A stretch of 64,000 bases of DNA. It comes from Fusobacterium mortiferum ATCC 9817. GTDB lineage: Bacteria > Fusobacteriota > Fusobacteriia > Fusobacteriales > Fusobacteriaceae. Location of the stretch: contig NZ_GL987988.1 in the NCBI RefSeq assembly GCF_000158195.2, forward strand, positions 780,215 through 844,214, given 5' to 3'. The position numbers were made by a program, and so were the translations under genes. Of the stretch, positions 32,740-41,451 are shown piece after piece. The first letter of the stretch is position 1, and the number at the start of each line of letters is the position of its first letter. Under the pieces are notes generated by a model. That model ran no database searches and was not told where the DNA came from. It saw nothing but the letters and a program-made list of their open reading frames with translations.

Positions 32740-33073
32740 CCAAAAAAATAAAAAATAATTTCAAAAAATATATTAATTATTATAAAAAATATATATTTGT
32801 TAAATAATTATATATAAAATAAATATTTTTAAAAAAATAAAAATAAAAAATAAGAAAATAAAAATAAATTATTATAAAAAATATTAGATAAAGTGTATAT
32901 TTTTCATAGAATATTTACTGAAATTAGTTAAAAAAGTAAAAATAAAATAATTTTTTAGAAAAGATAAAATTGAAAATAATAAATATATGAAGATGAAATA
33001 AAATTTTTAAAATAACTATGTTTGAAAAATAAAAAAGATAAAAAAATAATCATAAATAAGAGTTGTTTAAATG
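32740..33073. other. Extremely AT-rich intergenic stretch
   Basis: About 330 nt consisting almost only of A and T with a few G and C. No ORF, repeat array or DnaA-box cluster was found. The left end adjoins the aspA promoter and the right end the asparaginase terminator. It may be an UP-like activating or bent-DNA region for the aspA promoter; nothing specific supports a function. Confidence 0.5.
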
Positions 33074-33119
33074 AAAAAAGATAAGAAATGGATATAAAAT
33101 AACATTTCTTATCTTTTGT
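33074..33119 (-). terminator. Asparaginase gene terminator
   Basis: A 15-bp stem AAAAGATAAGAAATG / CATTTCTTATCTTTT with a 12-nt loop, immediately downstream of the asparaginase stop on the minus strand. Confidence 0.82.
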
Positions 33120-33131
33120 AAAAAAATATTT

Positions 33132-34550
33132 TTATCTTAAATATTCAGAGAAAATAGAAAATTTAATTGCTTCCATTGAAATCTTCATATTACTTTGTAT
33201 TTTTATTTTTAAAATACTGTTTTTATCTATTATAGATTTTATAGTATGATTGAAGATAGCATGGAAGTTTTTCTTATTATTAGGAAGAAGTTTATTGATA
33301 ACATTGTTTATTTTCAGTTGTTCAGTTGAGATAGAATTTTCTCCCTCTATAGTTATAGAGATATTTAAATCATCACTATAATTTTCTCTTTTATCAATAT
33401 TTTTTATCCTTACAACTGCTTCTATTAAATCCTCTTTTTTCAGTGTAGTTGGAATTTCTAATTCATATTCAAAAGAATTAGAAAATATTTCTTTAAATTC
33501 TTCTGTAATAAAATCATATTGACTGATAGTTTGTTCCCCACACATATCTATTTGCATAAGTCTTTTAACTTCTTGGATAGGAAGATTTTTTCCTAGTAGA
33601 TACATAAGTTTTGTAACAGCAGCTTCTGGAGTTAAATCTACTCCACTTATTACTCCAACATCTGTAAGCTTAGCACTTGCTTCATATAGACCCATCTTTA
33701 CAAATCCTCTAGTACATTGAGTGATATCTACTATGATTATTCCCTTTGATGAAATATACTCAAGAACATCTAAAAACTCTTTATTAGTAGGAGCATTACC
33801 ATTTCCAAAAGTTTTAAGTATTACCCCTTTTATATTGTTATTTTCAAAAATACTTTTTAGGTAGCTTGGTTTTAATCCTGGGAATAGTTCTAAAACTACT
33901 ACTTCACTATCAATAACAGCATCTACATAAAATTTTTCTTTAGCCGGAGGAAGTATTCTATCTTTGATTACTCTAATATCTGCTCCGACTTCTGCAATAG
34001 CTGGATAATTTGGAGAAGAGAAACCAAAATAGTTAGTAGCATCTATCTTTCTAGAACGATTTCCTCTAAGAAGAGTATCTCTAAAGAAGATACAAACTTC
34101 TGGAATTAATTTTACTCCATATAGCTCATTTCCAGCAATATGTATAGCTGTAATAAGATTTTGTAAAGCATCACTTCTAGGAAATTGTAGCGGAACTTGA
34201 GAACCTGTTAAAACTACTGGCTTATCTAAATTTTTTAACATAAAAGATAGAGCTGAAGCAGTAAAAGCCATAGTATCTGTTCCATGTAAAACTACAAATC
34301 CTCTATATTTTTCATAGTTTTTAGAGATGAACTTTGCTATATCCTTCCAAATCTCTGGAGACATATCAGAGGAATCTATTAATGGATTAAATTGATAGTA
34401 ATCTGTAGAATATTTGTTGAGGATAGGATGCTCTTTAGTTATTTCATGCCAATCATTAGCAGGTCTAAGTGGACTATTTGGATCATTTTCATCGCTGTGA
34501 ACCATACCAATAGTTCCACCAGTATTAATTATCATAATCTTATCTAACAT
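33132..34550 (-). CDS. L-asparaginase with C-terminal extension
   Basis: About 472 residues. Residues 1-350 are a type I/II bacterial asparaginase with both nucleophile motifs, INTGGTIGM and VVLHGTDTMAFTASAL, and the conserved QFPRSDALQNLITA and GDLTPEAA-like block (GVDLTPEAAVTKLMYLLG). No signal peptide is present, so it is cytosolic. The last 120 residues are an extra, beta-rich domain absent from ordinary 330-350-residue enzymes. It converts Asn to Asp, feeding AspA. ATG 34550 follows GGAGG. It is co-transcribed with the upstream FMN dehydrogenase gene. Confidence 0.9.
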   Translation of the reverse strand: MLDKIMIINTGGTIGMVHSDENDPNSPLRPANDWHEITKEHPILNKYSTDYYQFNPLIDSSDMSPEIWKDIAKFISKNYEKYRGFVVLHGTDTMAFTASALSFMLKNLDKPVVLTGSQVPLQFPRSDALQNLITAIHIAGNELYGVKLIPEVCIFFRDTLLRGNRSRKIDATNYFGFSSPNYPAIAEVGADIRVIKDRILPPAKEKFYVDAVIDSEVVVLELFPGLKPSYLKSIFENNNIKGVILKTFGNGNAPTNKEFLDVLEYISSKGIIIVDITQCTRGFVKMGLYEASAKLTDVGVISGVDLTPEAAVTKLMYLLGKNLPIQEVKRLMQIDMCGEQTISQYDFITEEFKEIFSNSFEYELEIPTTLKKEDLIEAVVRIKNIDKRENYSDDLNISITIEGENSISTEQLKINNVINKLLPNNKKNFHAIFNHTIKSIIDKNSILKIKIQSNMKISMEAIKFSIFSEYLR

Positions 34551-34561
34551 TAATTCCTCCA

Positions 34562-35578
34562 CTATTTAGTTATAATTTTATTAGAAACAGATTTTACATC
34601 ATCAGTTCCAGTTAAAATCATAGCTTGTGAAAGCTGAGATTTTAGAGTATTCATTATAGTAGTAACTCCCTCTTTTCTTCCACCAATAGAACCCCAGATA
34701 AGAGGTCTTCCAACTAAAACTCCTTTAGCTCCTAGTGCTAAATATTTTAAAACATCTACTCCTTCTCTAACAGAGCCATCTGCTAAGACAGTGATTTTAT
34801 CTCCAACAGCTTTAACAATATCTTCCAATACATTACAGCTTGCTTGGCAATAATCTAGTACTCTACCTCCATGGTTTGATACAACAATAGTATTTACTCC
34901 AGCTTCTACACAAGCAAGAGCTTCATCTACACTCATAATTCCCTTAGCTATAAAAGGAAGTTTTGTAGAAGCAACTAACTCTTTTAAATCCTCAACAGTT
35001 TTTGGACCTACTGGTTGTCCGAAAAGTTTCATTGTAACAAGACCAGCTCCATCTAAATCAACACCAACAGCAATAGCTCCAGCTTCTTCAGCCATTCTAA
35101 TTCTTTTAATAATCTCTTCGTTACTTCTTGGTTTTATAATAGCAACACCTAAACCTCCAACTTTTTTTATAGCTTGAAGTCCAAATTCATAACAAGTAGG
35201 GTCTCCAGTATCTCCAATCATACCTATACTTCCCGCTTCTAAGCATCCTTCAATAATATCATTACAATATTCTTCTTCAGTTACTCCTCCACCCATATTG
35301 AACTTTGTTCCAGTAATAGGAGCACCAAGTACTGGAAAAGATAGTTCTCTACCTAATAAAGTGCAAGATAATTTTGGTTCAGTAGCATTATGTATTGTTC
35401 TTAGAACAAGTTTTATATTTTTTAAACTTTCATAATTAACTTTAAATGATGAACCACTACCAGTTCCACCCATACCTGGAACTTTTCCAGCACACCATAC
35501 ACCATCACAAGTTTTGCAAAGATTGCAGAATCCTTTCATTTTTTCTCTAGCATTTTCTTTTAAAGTTTTAATATCCAA
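34562..35578 (-). CDS. FMN-dependent alpha-hydroxy-acid dehydrogenase
   Basis: A 338-residue TIM-barrel protein of the lactate/glycolate oxidase family: APITGTKFNMGGG, KGIMSVDEALACVEAGVNTIVVSNHGGRVLD and the FMN phosphate site ADGSVREGVDVLKYLALGAKGVLVGRPLIWG. The N-terminus carries four closely spaced cysteines (C18, C21, C24, C29), possibly a metal or Fe-S site, then PGMGGTGSG. The electron acceptor in an anaerobe is unlikely to be oxygen. First gene of an operon with the asparaginase gene. Confidence 0.85.
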   Translation of the reverse strand: MDIKTLKENAREKMKGFCNLCKTCDGVWCAGKVPGMGGTGSGSSFKVNYESLKNIKLVLRTIHNATEPKLSCTLLGRELSFPVLGAPITGTKFNMGGGVTEEEYCNDIIEGCLEAGSIGMIGDTGDPTCYEFGLQAIKKVGGLGVAIIKPRSNEEIIKRIRMAEEAGAIAVGVDLDGAGLVTMKLFGQPVGPKTVEDLKELVASTKLPFIAKGIMSVDEALACVEAGVNTIVVSNHGGRVLDYCQASCNVLEDIVKAVGDKITVLADGSVREGVDVLKYLALGAKGVLVGRPLIWGSIGGRKEGVTTIMNTLKSQLSQAMILTGTDDVKSVSNKIITK

Positions 35579-35622
35579 TTCAATCCCTCTCCTTTAAAAA
35601 TAGTGATAAATTACCTATTTTT

Positions 35623-35651
35623 ATAATATACCATTATAATTACAATGTCAA
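35623..35651 (-). promoter_or_regulatory. Promoter of hydroxy-acid dehydrogenase-asparaginase operon
   Basis: Minus strand TTGACA-N17-TATTAT, 44 nt before the start codon; near consensus. Confidence 0.82.
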
Positions 35652-35700
35652 TTAAAACAGAACAAATTAATGACAACTTGATAACTTATTTAAAAAAAAA

Positions 35701-35729
35701 TTGACAAATTTTGGAAAATGAAGTAACCT
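35701..35729 (+). promoter_or_regulatory. Candidate ptsH promoter
   Basis: Plus strand TTGACA-N17-TAACCT, about 50 nt before ptsH. The -10 is weak. Confidence 0.5.
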
Positions 35730-35777
35730 ATAGATAATGAGAGAATTTTTATAAAGTTAAGAGAGGGTGGAAGAAAC

Positions 35778-36041
35778 ATGACAAGTAAAACTGTTGAAAT
35801 TACAAATGAAACTGGATTACACACTAGACTAGGAAATGAGTTCGTTAGCTTAGCTAAGACTTTTGCTTCTCAAATAGAAGTTGAAAATGAAGCAGGAAAA
35901 AAAGTTAAAGGAACATCTTTATTAAAGCTACTTTCATTAGGAATAAAAAAAGGTACTAAAGTAACTGTATATGCTGAAGGTGCTGACGAAGCTGAAGCAG
36001 TAGAAAAATTAGGAGACCTTCTAGCAAACTTAAAGGACTAA
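35778..36041 (+). CDS. ptsH: PTS phosphocarrier protein HPr
   Basis: An 87-residue protein with the active-site His15 in NETGLHTRLG (commonly GLHARPA) and a regulatory-serine region KGTSLLKLLSLGI. In the latter, Ser47 aligns with HPr Ser46, the HPr-kinase site of Firmicutes. HPr passes phosphate from Enzyme I to EIIA proteins such as those serving the MalX-type transporter. A terminator hairpin directly follows and separates it from ptsI. Confidence 0.95.
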   Translation: MTSKTVEITNETGLHTRLGNEFVSLAKTFASQIEVENEAGKKVKGTSLLKLLSLGIKKGTKVTVYAEGADEAEAVEKLGDLLANLKD

Positions 36042-36051
36042 TTTTATGATG

Positions 36052-36083
36052 GAAGGTACTTATTTAAGTACCTTCTTTTTTTT
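36052..36083 (+). terminator. Intrinsic terminator between ptsH and ptsI
   Basis: A 9-bp stem GAAGGTACT / AGTACCTTC with a 6-nt loop and a run of eight T. It would let part of transcription stop after ptsH, giving more HPr than Enzyme I. Confidence 0.88.
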
Positions 36084-36119
36084 GAAAAATTTTTTGAATA
36101 ATGATTGTGAGGGAAAAAT

Positions 36120-37847
36120 ATGAGTAAGATAGTTAAGGGTATTGAAGCATCTCCTGGAATTGCAATAGGAAAAATATTTCTATATCAAGAGAATGAATTA
36201 GTAATCGATGAAAAAAAGAAATGTGATTCTGATTGTGAAAAAGAGAGATTATTAAGTGGTAGAGAAAAAGCAAAAGAACAACTATTAAGAATCAGAGAAA
36301 AAACTGCACAAAAATTAGGTGAGGATAAAGCTGCTATATTTGATGGACATATCACTTTACTAGAAGATGAAGACTTATTTGATGAAGTTGTAGATATTAT
36401 TGAAGATGAAGAGACTTGTGCTGAGGCAGCTCTTCAAAGAGGAATAGATGATTATTGTGAAATGCTTGCTAATCTAGAGGATGAGTATTTAAGAGAAAGA
36501 GCAGCAGATTTAAGAGATATTGGTAAGAGATGGTTATATAATGTAGCAGGGGTAGAGATATTAGATTTAGGTGCATTACCTCCAAATACTATAATAGCTG
36601 CTAAAGACTTAACTCCATCAGATACTGCTCAAATAGATTTACAAAATGTAGTTGCTTTCATAACTGAAATAGAAGGAAAGACAGCTCACTCATCTATTAT
36701 GGCTAGATCATTAGAGTTACCAGCAGTAGTAGGAACTGGAAATATATGCTCATTAGTTAAGAGTGGAGATGATGTTATAGTTGATGCTCTTAAAGGAGAT
36801 ATAATAATAAATCCTACTGAAGAAGAAGTTGCTAAATATCAAGAGAAAAAAGAAGCTTTCTTCGCTGAAAAAGAGTTATTAAAACAATTAAAAGATAAAG
36901 AAGCTATATCAAAAGATGGTGTAAAAGTAGGAGCTTGGGCTAATATAGGTTCACCAAAAGATATAGAGGGAGTATTAAGAAATGGAGCAAAAGGAATAGG
37001 ACTTTATAGAACAGAGTTCTTATTCATGAATAATGATAGATTCCCTACTGAAGATGAGCAATTTGAAGCTTATAAAATAGTTGCTGAAAAAATGGAAGGA
37101 AAACCTGTAACTATAAGAACTATGGATATAGGTGGAGATAAATCTCTTCCTTATATGCAATTACCAAAAGAGGAAAATCCATTCCTTGGATGGAGAGCAA
37201 TCAGAGTTTGCTTAGATAGACCTGAAATATTAAAAACTCAATTTAGAGCACTATTAAGAGCATCAGCTTTTGGATATATAAAAATCATGCTTCCTATGAT
37301 TATGGATATAACAGAAATTAGAAGAGCAAGAGCAATATTAGAAGAGTGTAAAGCTGAGTTAAGAGAAGAAGGAGCTAAATTTGATGAGAATATAGCTCTT
37401 GGAATAATGGTTGAAACTCCAGCAGTTGCTTTTAGAGCTAGAAGTTTTGCTGAAGAAGTAGATTTCTTCTCAATAGGAACAAATGACTTAACTCAATATA
37501 CACTAGCTGTTGATAGAGGAAATGAAAATATTTCTCATCTATACAATACTTATAACCCTTGCGTATTAGAAGCTATAAGAATGGCTATAAAAGGAGCTCA
37601 TGAAGCTGGAATTACAATTTCTATGTGTGGAGAGTTTGCTGGAGATGAAAATGCAACAGCTATTCTATTTGGAATGGGATTAGATGCTTTCTCAATGTCA
37701 GCTATCTCTGTACCTAGAATTAAGAAAAATATTATGTCTTTAGAGAAAGCTAAATGTGAGGCTTTAGTTGAAGAAGTAATGGCTCAAAAAACTCCAGATG
37801 AAGTTTTAGCTATTGTTAAAAAGTTTAATAAAGAGAATATGAAATAA
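36120..37847 (+). CDS. ptsI: PTS Enzyme I
   Basis: A 575-residue enzyme: N-terminal HPr-binding and phospho-His domain with the active-site block GKTAHSSIMARSLELPAVVG, then the PEP-binding barrel with GIGLYRTEFLFM, IRTMDIGGDKSLPY, FFSIGTNDLTQYTLAVDRGN and ISMCGEFAGD. It takes phosphate from PEP and passes it to HPr, starting the sugar PTS. Length is standard. It follows ptsH after an intrinsic terminator, so expression needs read-through or its own weak promoter. Confidence 0.97.
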   Translation: MSKIVKGIEASPGIAIGKIFLYQENELVIDEKKKCDSDCEKERLLSGREKAKEQLLRIREKTAQKLGEDKAAIFDGHITLLEDEDLFDEVVDIIEDEETCAEAALQRGIDDYCEMLANLEDEYLRERAADLRDIGKRWLYNVAGVEILDLGALPPNTIIAAKDLTPSDTAQIDLQNVVAFITEIEGKTAHSSIMARSLELPAVVGTGNICSLVKSGDDVIVDALKGDIIINPTEEEVAKYQEKKEAFFAEKELLKQLKDKEAISKDGVKVGAWANIGSPKDIEGVLRNGAKGIGLYRTEFLFMNNDRFPTEDEQFEAYKIVAEKMEGKPVTIRTMDIGGDKSLPYMQLPKEENPFLGWRAIRVCLDRPEILKTQFRALLRASAFGYIKIMLPMIMDITEIRRARAILEECKAELREEGAKFDENIALGIMVETPAVAFRARSFAEEVDFFSIGTNDLTQYTLAVDRGNENISHLYNTYNPCVLEAIRMAIKGAHEAGITISMCGEFAGDENATAILFGMGLDAFSMSAISVPRIKKNIMSLEKAKCEALVEEVMAQKTPDEVLAIVKKFNKENMK

Positions 37848-37859
37848 AATTTTTTAATT

Positions 37860-37908
37860 GAAGAGTTTAATTTTTACCTAGAAAAGATAGAAGTTAAGCT
37901 CTTTTTTT
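37860..37908 (+). terminator. Probable ptsI terminator
   Basis: An imperfect stem GAGTTTAA / TTAAGCTC with a long loop, then a run of seven T. Moderate strength. Confidence 0.5.
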
Positions 37909-37917
37909 ATATATAAA

Positions 37918-37946
37918 TTGACTTTTGAAAAATAAAATAGTAATAT
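37918..37946 (+). promoter_or_regulatory. Promoter of MINPP-like phosphatase gene
   Basis: Plus strand TTGACT-N17-TAATAT, about 40 nt before the start codon. Confidence 0.75.
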
Positions 37947-37986
37947 TAATTAAAAAATAAAAAAATAATTTTAAAGGAGTATGATT

Positions 37987-39270
37987 ATGAAAAAAATAAA
38001 TAAAATACTATTTTTTTTACTTGTAAATGGAGTAATATTAGCAGAAACAAATGACTTAAAATATTTAGGAACAAAACAACCATATATTTACAAAGAAATA
38101 ACAGTTAAAACACCTGAAGGTTATGTTCCATTTTATATTAACCATATAAGTAGACATGGATCAAGGCATCTTTCTTCATCAAAATATGATAAAAGTATAT
38201 ATGAACTTTTAGATTTAGCAGAAAAGGAGAAAAAATTAACTTTTGAAGGTAAAAAATTAAAAGGCAAAGTAGAAGAAATATTAAAAATAGAAAAAGGGAA
38301 TTATGGTTTGCTTACTTCAATAGGGGTTGAGGAACAGAAAGGTATAGCTAAAAGAATGTATGAAAATAATAAAGAGGTTTTTGAAAAAGAAGTAGAAGCA
38401 GTTGCTACTTATGTAAAAAGAGCTCAGGAAAGTAGAGATGCATTTTTAGAAGAACTTTCAGAATATACACCAAATATTAAGTTTAAAGTATCAACAAATG
38501 GGAAAGAAGATATTGAATTGAGATTTTTTGATATTTCTTCAGCATATTTAGAGTATGAGAAAAAAGAACCTTGGAAAACAGAGTATAAAAAATATTCTAA
38601 GACTAAAGACTATACTAATAGGATATTAGAACAATTTTTTGCTAAGGAATTTATAGAGAAATTAAATAGAGGAGAGATACAGTTAAAATCTGAAGAGGGA
38701 AAAGTTATTTTAAAAAGTGGGGATGATGCTGTATCTAATCTCTATGACTTATATGTTCTTCAAGCTGATATTGGAAAAGATTTTGATATTGGGAAATATT
38801 TTACAGAAGAAGAGTTAAAATGGTATGAAGAATTAGATAATATAAAAACTTTTTATGAAAAAGGTCCAGGGATGACAGGAGAAAATATAGCTACTGATAT
38901 AGCAATACCATTATTAAAAGAGTTTATAGAAACAAGTGATAAGGCAATAGAGAATAAAAATATTTCTGCCAATTTAAGATTTGCTCATGCTGAAACAATA
39001 ATACCATTTATTAGTATTATGGAAATAGAGGGAATGTCAGAAAAACAAAATGATATGTCAAAAGTTTATCAAACTTGGGATGGAAGCAAAATTTCATGTA
39101 TGGCAGCTAATATCCAATGGATATTTTATAAAAATGAAACTAATGATATAATTGTGAAAATTCTCCATAATGAAGAACCTGTATCACTTCCAATAAAAAC
39201 TGATATTGCTCCTTTTTATAAATGGAGTGAAATGAAAGAATTTTATAATAAAAAATTATATATAAAATAA
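37987..39270 (+). CDS. Secreted histidine acid phosphatase, MINPP/phytase-like
   Basis: About 427 residues with a signal peptide (MKKINKILFFLLVNGVILAE). The branch-2 histidine phosphatase motif RHGSRH is at residues 56-61 and the proton-donor motif HAE at 334-336, in RFAHAETIIPFISIM. HAE instead of HD, together with the YVKRAQESRDAFLEEL block, resembles multiple inositol polyphosphate phosphatases, including bacterial gut phytases. The likely substrate is phytate or other inositol phosphates in the periplasm or outside. AAGGAG favours ATG 37987 over 37981. It is transcribed alone. Confidence 0.82.
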   Translation: MKKINKILFFLLVNGVILAETNDLKYLGTKQPYIYKEITVKTPEGYVPFYINHISRHGSRHLSSSKYDKSIYELLDLAEKEKKLTFEGKKLKGKVEEILKIEKGNYGLLTSIGVEEQKGIAKRMYENNKEVFEKEVEAVATYVKRAQESRDAFLEELSEYTPNIKFKVSTNGKEDIELRFFDISSAYLEYEKKEPWKTEYKKYSKTKDYTNRILEQFFAKEFIEKLNRGEIQLKSEEGKVILKSGDDAVSNLYDLYVLQADIGKDFDIGKYFTEEELKWYEELDNIKTFYEKGPGMTGENIATDIAIPLLKEFIETSDKAIENKNISANLRFAHAETIIPFISIMEIEGMSEKQNDMSKVYQTWDGSKISCMAANIQWIFYKNETNDIIVKILHNEEPVSLPIKTDIAPFYKWSEMKEFYNKKLYIK

Positions 39271-39310
39271 TATCTATAAAATTATATTTAAATAAAAAAA
39301 AAGAAAAAAC

Positions 39311-39339
39311 TTGCAAAAATATAAAAAAAGTTATATAAT
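39311..39339 (+). promoter_or_regulatory. Promoter of hydrogenase-rubrerythrin gene
   Basis: TTGCAA-N17-TATAAT on the plus strand, near-consensus, with a palindrome immediately downstream. Confidence 0.82.
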
Positions 39340-39353
39340 TGTATTAATTACAA
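39339..39353 (+). promoter_or_regulatory. PerR/Fur-like operator candidate
   Basis: A 15-bp element TTGTATTAATTACAA with 7-1-7 symmetry (six of seven pairs). It matches 12 of 14 defined positions of the PerR consensus TTATAATNATTATAA and covers the expected transcription start. Confidence 0.5.
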
Positions 39354-39403
39354 AGTTGTTATAAATTAAGTAAAGGTTATTTTTAGAAAGAAAAGGAGAA
39401 AAT

Positions 39404-41440
39404 ATGAAGCATTTGTCTGAAAATATAAGGGTTCCAATAGAATTGGATAATCCATCAATAATGAGAAATGAGTCTCTATGTATTAAGTGTGGTCAATGTA
39501 AAGAAGTATGTGAAAAATATATTGGAGTACATAATACATATAAGTTAGTAGATACAAATAATATTGCTGTATGTATAAACTGTGGTCAATGTGCTAATGT
39601 TTGTCCAACATCTAGTATAACAGAGAAACATGAATATCAAGACATAAAGAAAGCTATTTTAGATTCAGATAAAATTGTAATATTCTCTACATCTCCATCT
39701 GTAAGAGTAGCTTTAGGAGAGGAATTTGGAGAAGAGGATGGAAAATTTTTAGAAGGAAAGATGATATCTTTACTTAGAAAACTAGGTGGAGATTATATAT
39801 TAGATACAAACTTTGCTGCTGATATGACAATATTAGAGGAAGCTTCGGAATTGATAGAGAGAGTTAGTAAAAAAACTGCTCCACTTCCACAATTTACAAG
39901 CTGTTGTCCATCTTGGGTAAAATATTTAGAAACATATCTGCCAGATATGAGAGAAAATTTATCGTCAGCAAAAAGCCCAATAGGGATGCAAGGTCCAACT
40001 ATAAAGACATATTTTGCTAAGATGAAAAATATAGATCCTAAAAAAATTGTAAATGTAGCTGTAACACCTTGTACAGCAAAGAAATTTGAAATTCGTAGAG
40101 AAGAGATGAATGCTGCTGGAAGATATTTGGATATACCAGGTATGAGAGATATGGATTATGTTATCACTACAAGAGAATTAGCTAAATGGGCAAAAGAAGA
40201 GGGAATTGATTTTTCTTCCTTAGAAGATAGCAAGTATGATTCTCTTATGGGAGAAGCTTCTGGAGCTGGAGTAATATTTGGAAATACTGGTGGAGTTATG
40301 GAGGCGGCTTTAAGAACAGCTTATAAATATATAACTGGTGAAGATGCCCCAGAGGTACTATTAAATTTTGAACTAGTACGTGGAATGAAAGATGTTAAAA
40401 CAGCCATTGTAAAAGTAAAAGATTTAGAATTAAAAGTAGCTGTAATCTATGGAACTAAGTCAGCAAAAGATTTTATAGAAAAAATAAAAAGAGAAAATGA
40501 AGAGTATCATTTTATAGAAGTGATGACTTGTCCAGGTGGATGTATAGGTGGAGGAGGTCAACCTAAAGGAACTTTAGAAAAGGGAGATGCTCTTCGTGAA
40601 AAGAGAATAGAAGGATTATATTCAAGAGATAGAGAGTTGAAAAGAAGAAGAAGTGATGAAAACAAAGAGTTAATGGAACTTTATGAAAAATTTTATGGAG
40701 AGCCATTAAGTGAATTGGCAAAAAGTATGTTACATACAGATTATATAGATAGAAGAAAGGATTTAGGAGGTAATAATATGAAAAAATATCGTTGTACAGT
40801 ATGTGGATATATCCATGAAGGAGAGTTAACTGAGGATTTTAAATGTCCTATTTGTAAGCAACCAGCTTCTGTATTTGAAGAAGTAAAAGAGGAGAAAAAA
40901 TCTGAAAATAAATATGCTGGAACAAAAACTGAAAAAAATCTAATGGAAGCTTTTGCTGGAGAGAGCCAAGCTAGAAATAAATATACTTATTTTGCTGAAA
41001 TAGCAAAAAGAGAAGGATATGAGCAACTAGCAGAGATCTTCTTATCAACAGCTAGAAATGAGCAAGAGCATGCAAGACTTTGGTTTGATGCTTTAGGACA
41101 TATTGGAAATACAGCTGAAAACTTATTAGCTGCTGCTGAGGGAGAAAATTATGAGTGGACAGATATGTATGATAGATTTGCTAAAGATGCTGAAGACGAG
41201 GGATTCCCTGAATTAGCAGAAAAATTCCGTAAAGTAGCTGCTATAGAAAAATCTCACGAAGAGCGTTATCGTGCTCTATTAAAGAATGTAGAGATGCAAA
41301 AAGTATTTGATAAAGGAGTACAAGTAATGTGGGAATGCCGTATTTGTGGACACTTAGTAGTAGGACCTAAGGCTCCAGAAGTTTGTCCAGTATGTAATTA
41401 CTCACAAAGCTACTTTGAAATTAGAAAAGAAAACTACTAA
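39404..41440 (+). CDS. [FeFe]-hydrogenase-like protein fused to rubrerythrin
   Basis: A 678-residue multidomain protein. Residues 26-36 and 57-67 carry two 4Cys clusters (ferredoxin, 2x[4Fe-4S]). Residues 85-390 form an H-cluster domain with TSCCPSW (165-171), TPCTAKKFE (221-229) and [16 protein letters not shown] (372-387). From Met459 a rubrerythrin follows: rubredoxin-like CTVC...CPIC, a ferritin-like di-iron domain ([31 protein letters not shown]) and a C-terminal rubredoxin CRIC...CPVC. It could couple hydrogen or ferredoxin electrons to peroxide reduction. An internal GGAGG plus ATG at 40778 may also give free rubrerythrin. Confidence 0.92.
   Translation: MKHLSENIRVPIELDNPSIMRNESLCIKCGQCKEVCEKYIGVHNTYKLVDTNNIAVCINCGQCANVCPTSSITEKHEYQDIKKAILDSDKIVIFSTSPSVRVALGEEFGEEDGKFLEGKMISLLRKLGGDYILDTNFAADMTILEEASELIERVSKKTAPLPQFTSCCPSWVKYLETYLPDMRENLSSAKSPIGMQGPTIKTYFAKMKNIDPKKIVNVAVTPCTAKKFEIRREEMNAAGRYLDIPGMRDMDYVITTRELAKWAKEEGIDFSSLEDSKYDSLMGEASGAGVIFGNTGGVMEAALRTAYKYITGEDAPEVLLNFELVRGMKDVKTAIVKVKDLELKVAVIYGTKSAKDFIEKIKRENEEYHFIEVMTCPGGCIGGGGQPKGTLEKGDALREKRIEGLYSRDRELKRRRSDENKELMELYEKFYGEPLSELAKSMLHTDYIDRRKDLGGNNMKKYRCTVCGYIHEGELTEDFKCPICKQPASVFEEVKEEKKSENKYAGTKTEKNLMEAFAGESQARNKYTYFAEIAKREGYEQLAEIFLSTARNEQEHARLWFDALGHIGNTAENLLAAAEGENYEWTDMYDRFAKDAEDEGFPELAEKFRKVAAIEKSHEERYRALLKNVEMQKVFDKGVQVMWECRICGHLVVGPKAPEVCPVCNYSQSYFEIRKENY
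40778..41440 (+). CDS. Possible internal translation: free rubrerythrin
   Basis: Inside the hydrogenase fusion, GGAGG at 40766-40770 stands 7 nt before an in-frame ATG at 40778, exactly where the rubredoxin-rubrerythrin part begins ([11 protein letters not shown]). A 220-residue stand-alone rubrerythrin with two rubredoxin-type centres would result. This could be a relic of two genes that fused or a working second start. Not proven by sequence alone. Confidence 0.5.
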   Translation: MKKYRCTVCGYIHEGELTEDFKCPICKQPASVFEEVKEEKKSENKYAGTKTEKNLMEAFAGESQARNKYTYFAEIAKREGYEQLAEIFLSTARNEQEHARLWFDALGHIGNTAENLLAAAEGENYEWTDMYDRFAKDAEDEGFPELAEKFRKVAAIEKSHEERYRALLKNVEMQKVFDKGVQVMWECRICGHLVVGPKAPEVCPVCNYSQSYFEIRKENY

Positions 41441-41451
41441 TATTTGAATTT

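Noticed and set aside
32740-33073. Possible replication origin
   Set aside because: Very AT-rich, but no cluster of DnaA boxes (TTATCCACA-like) and no dnaA/dnaN neighbours were seen.
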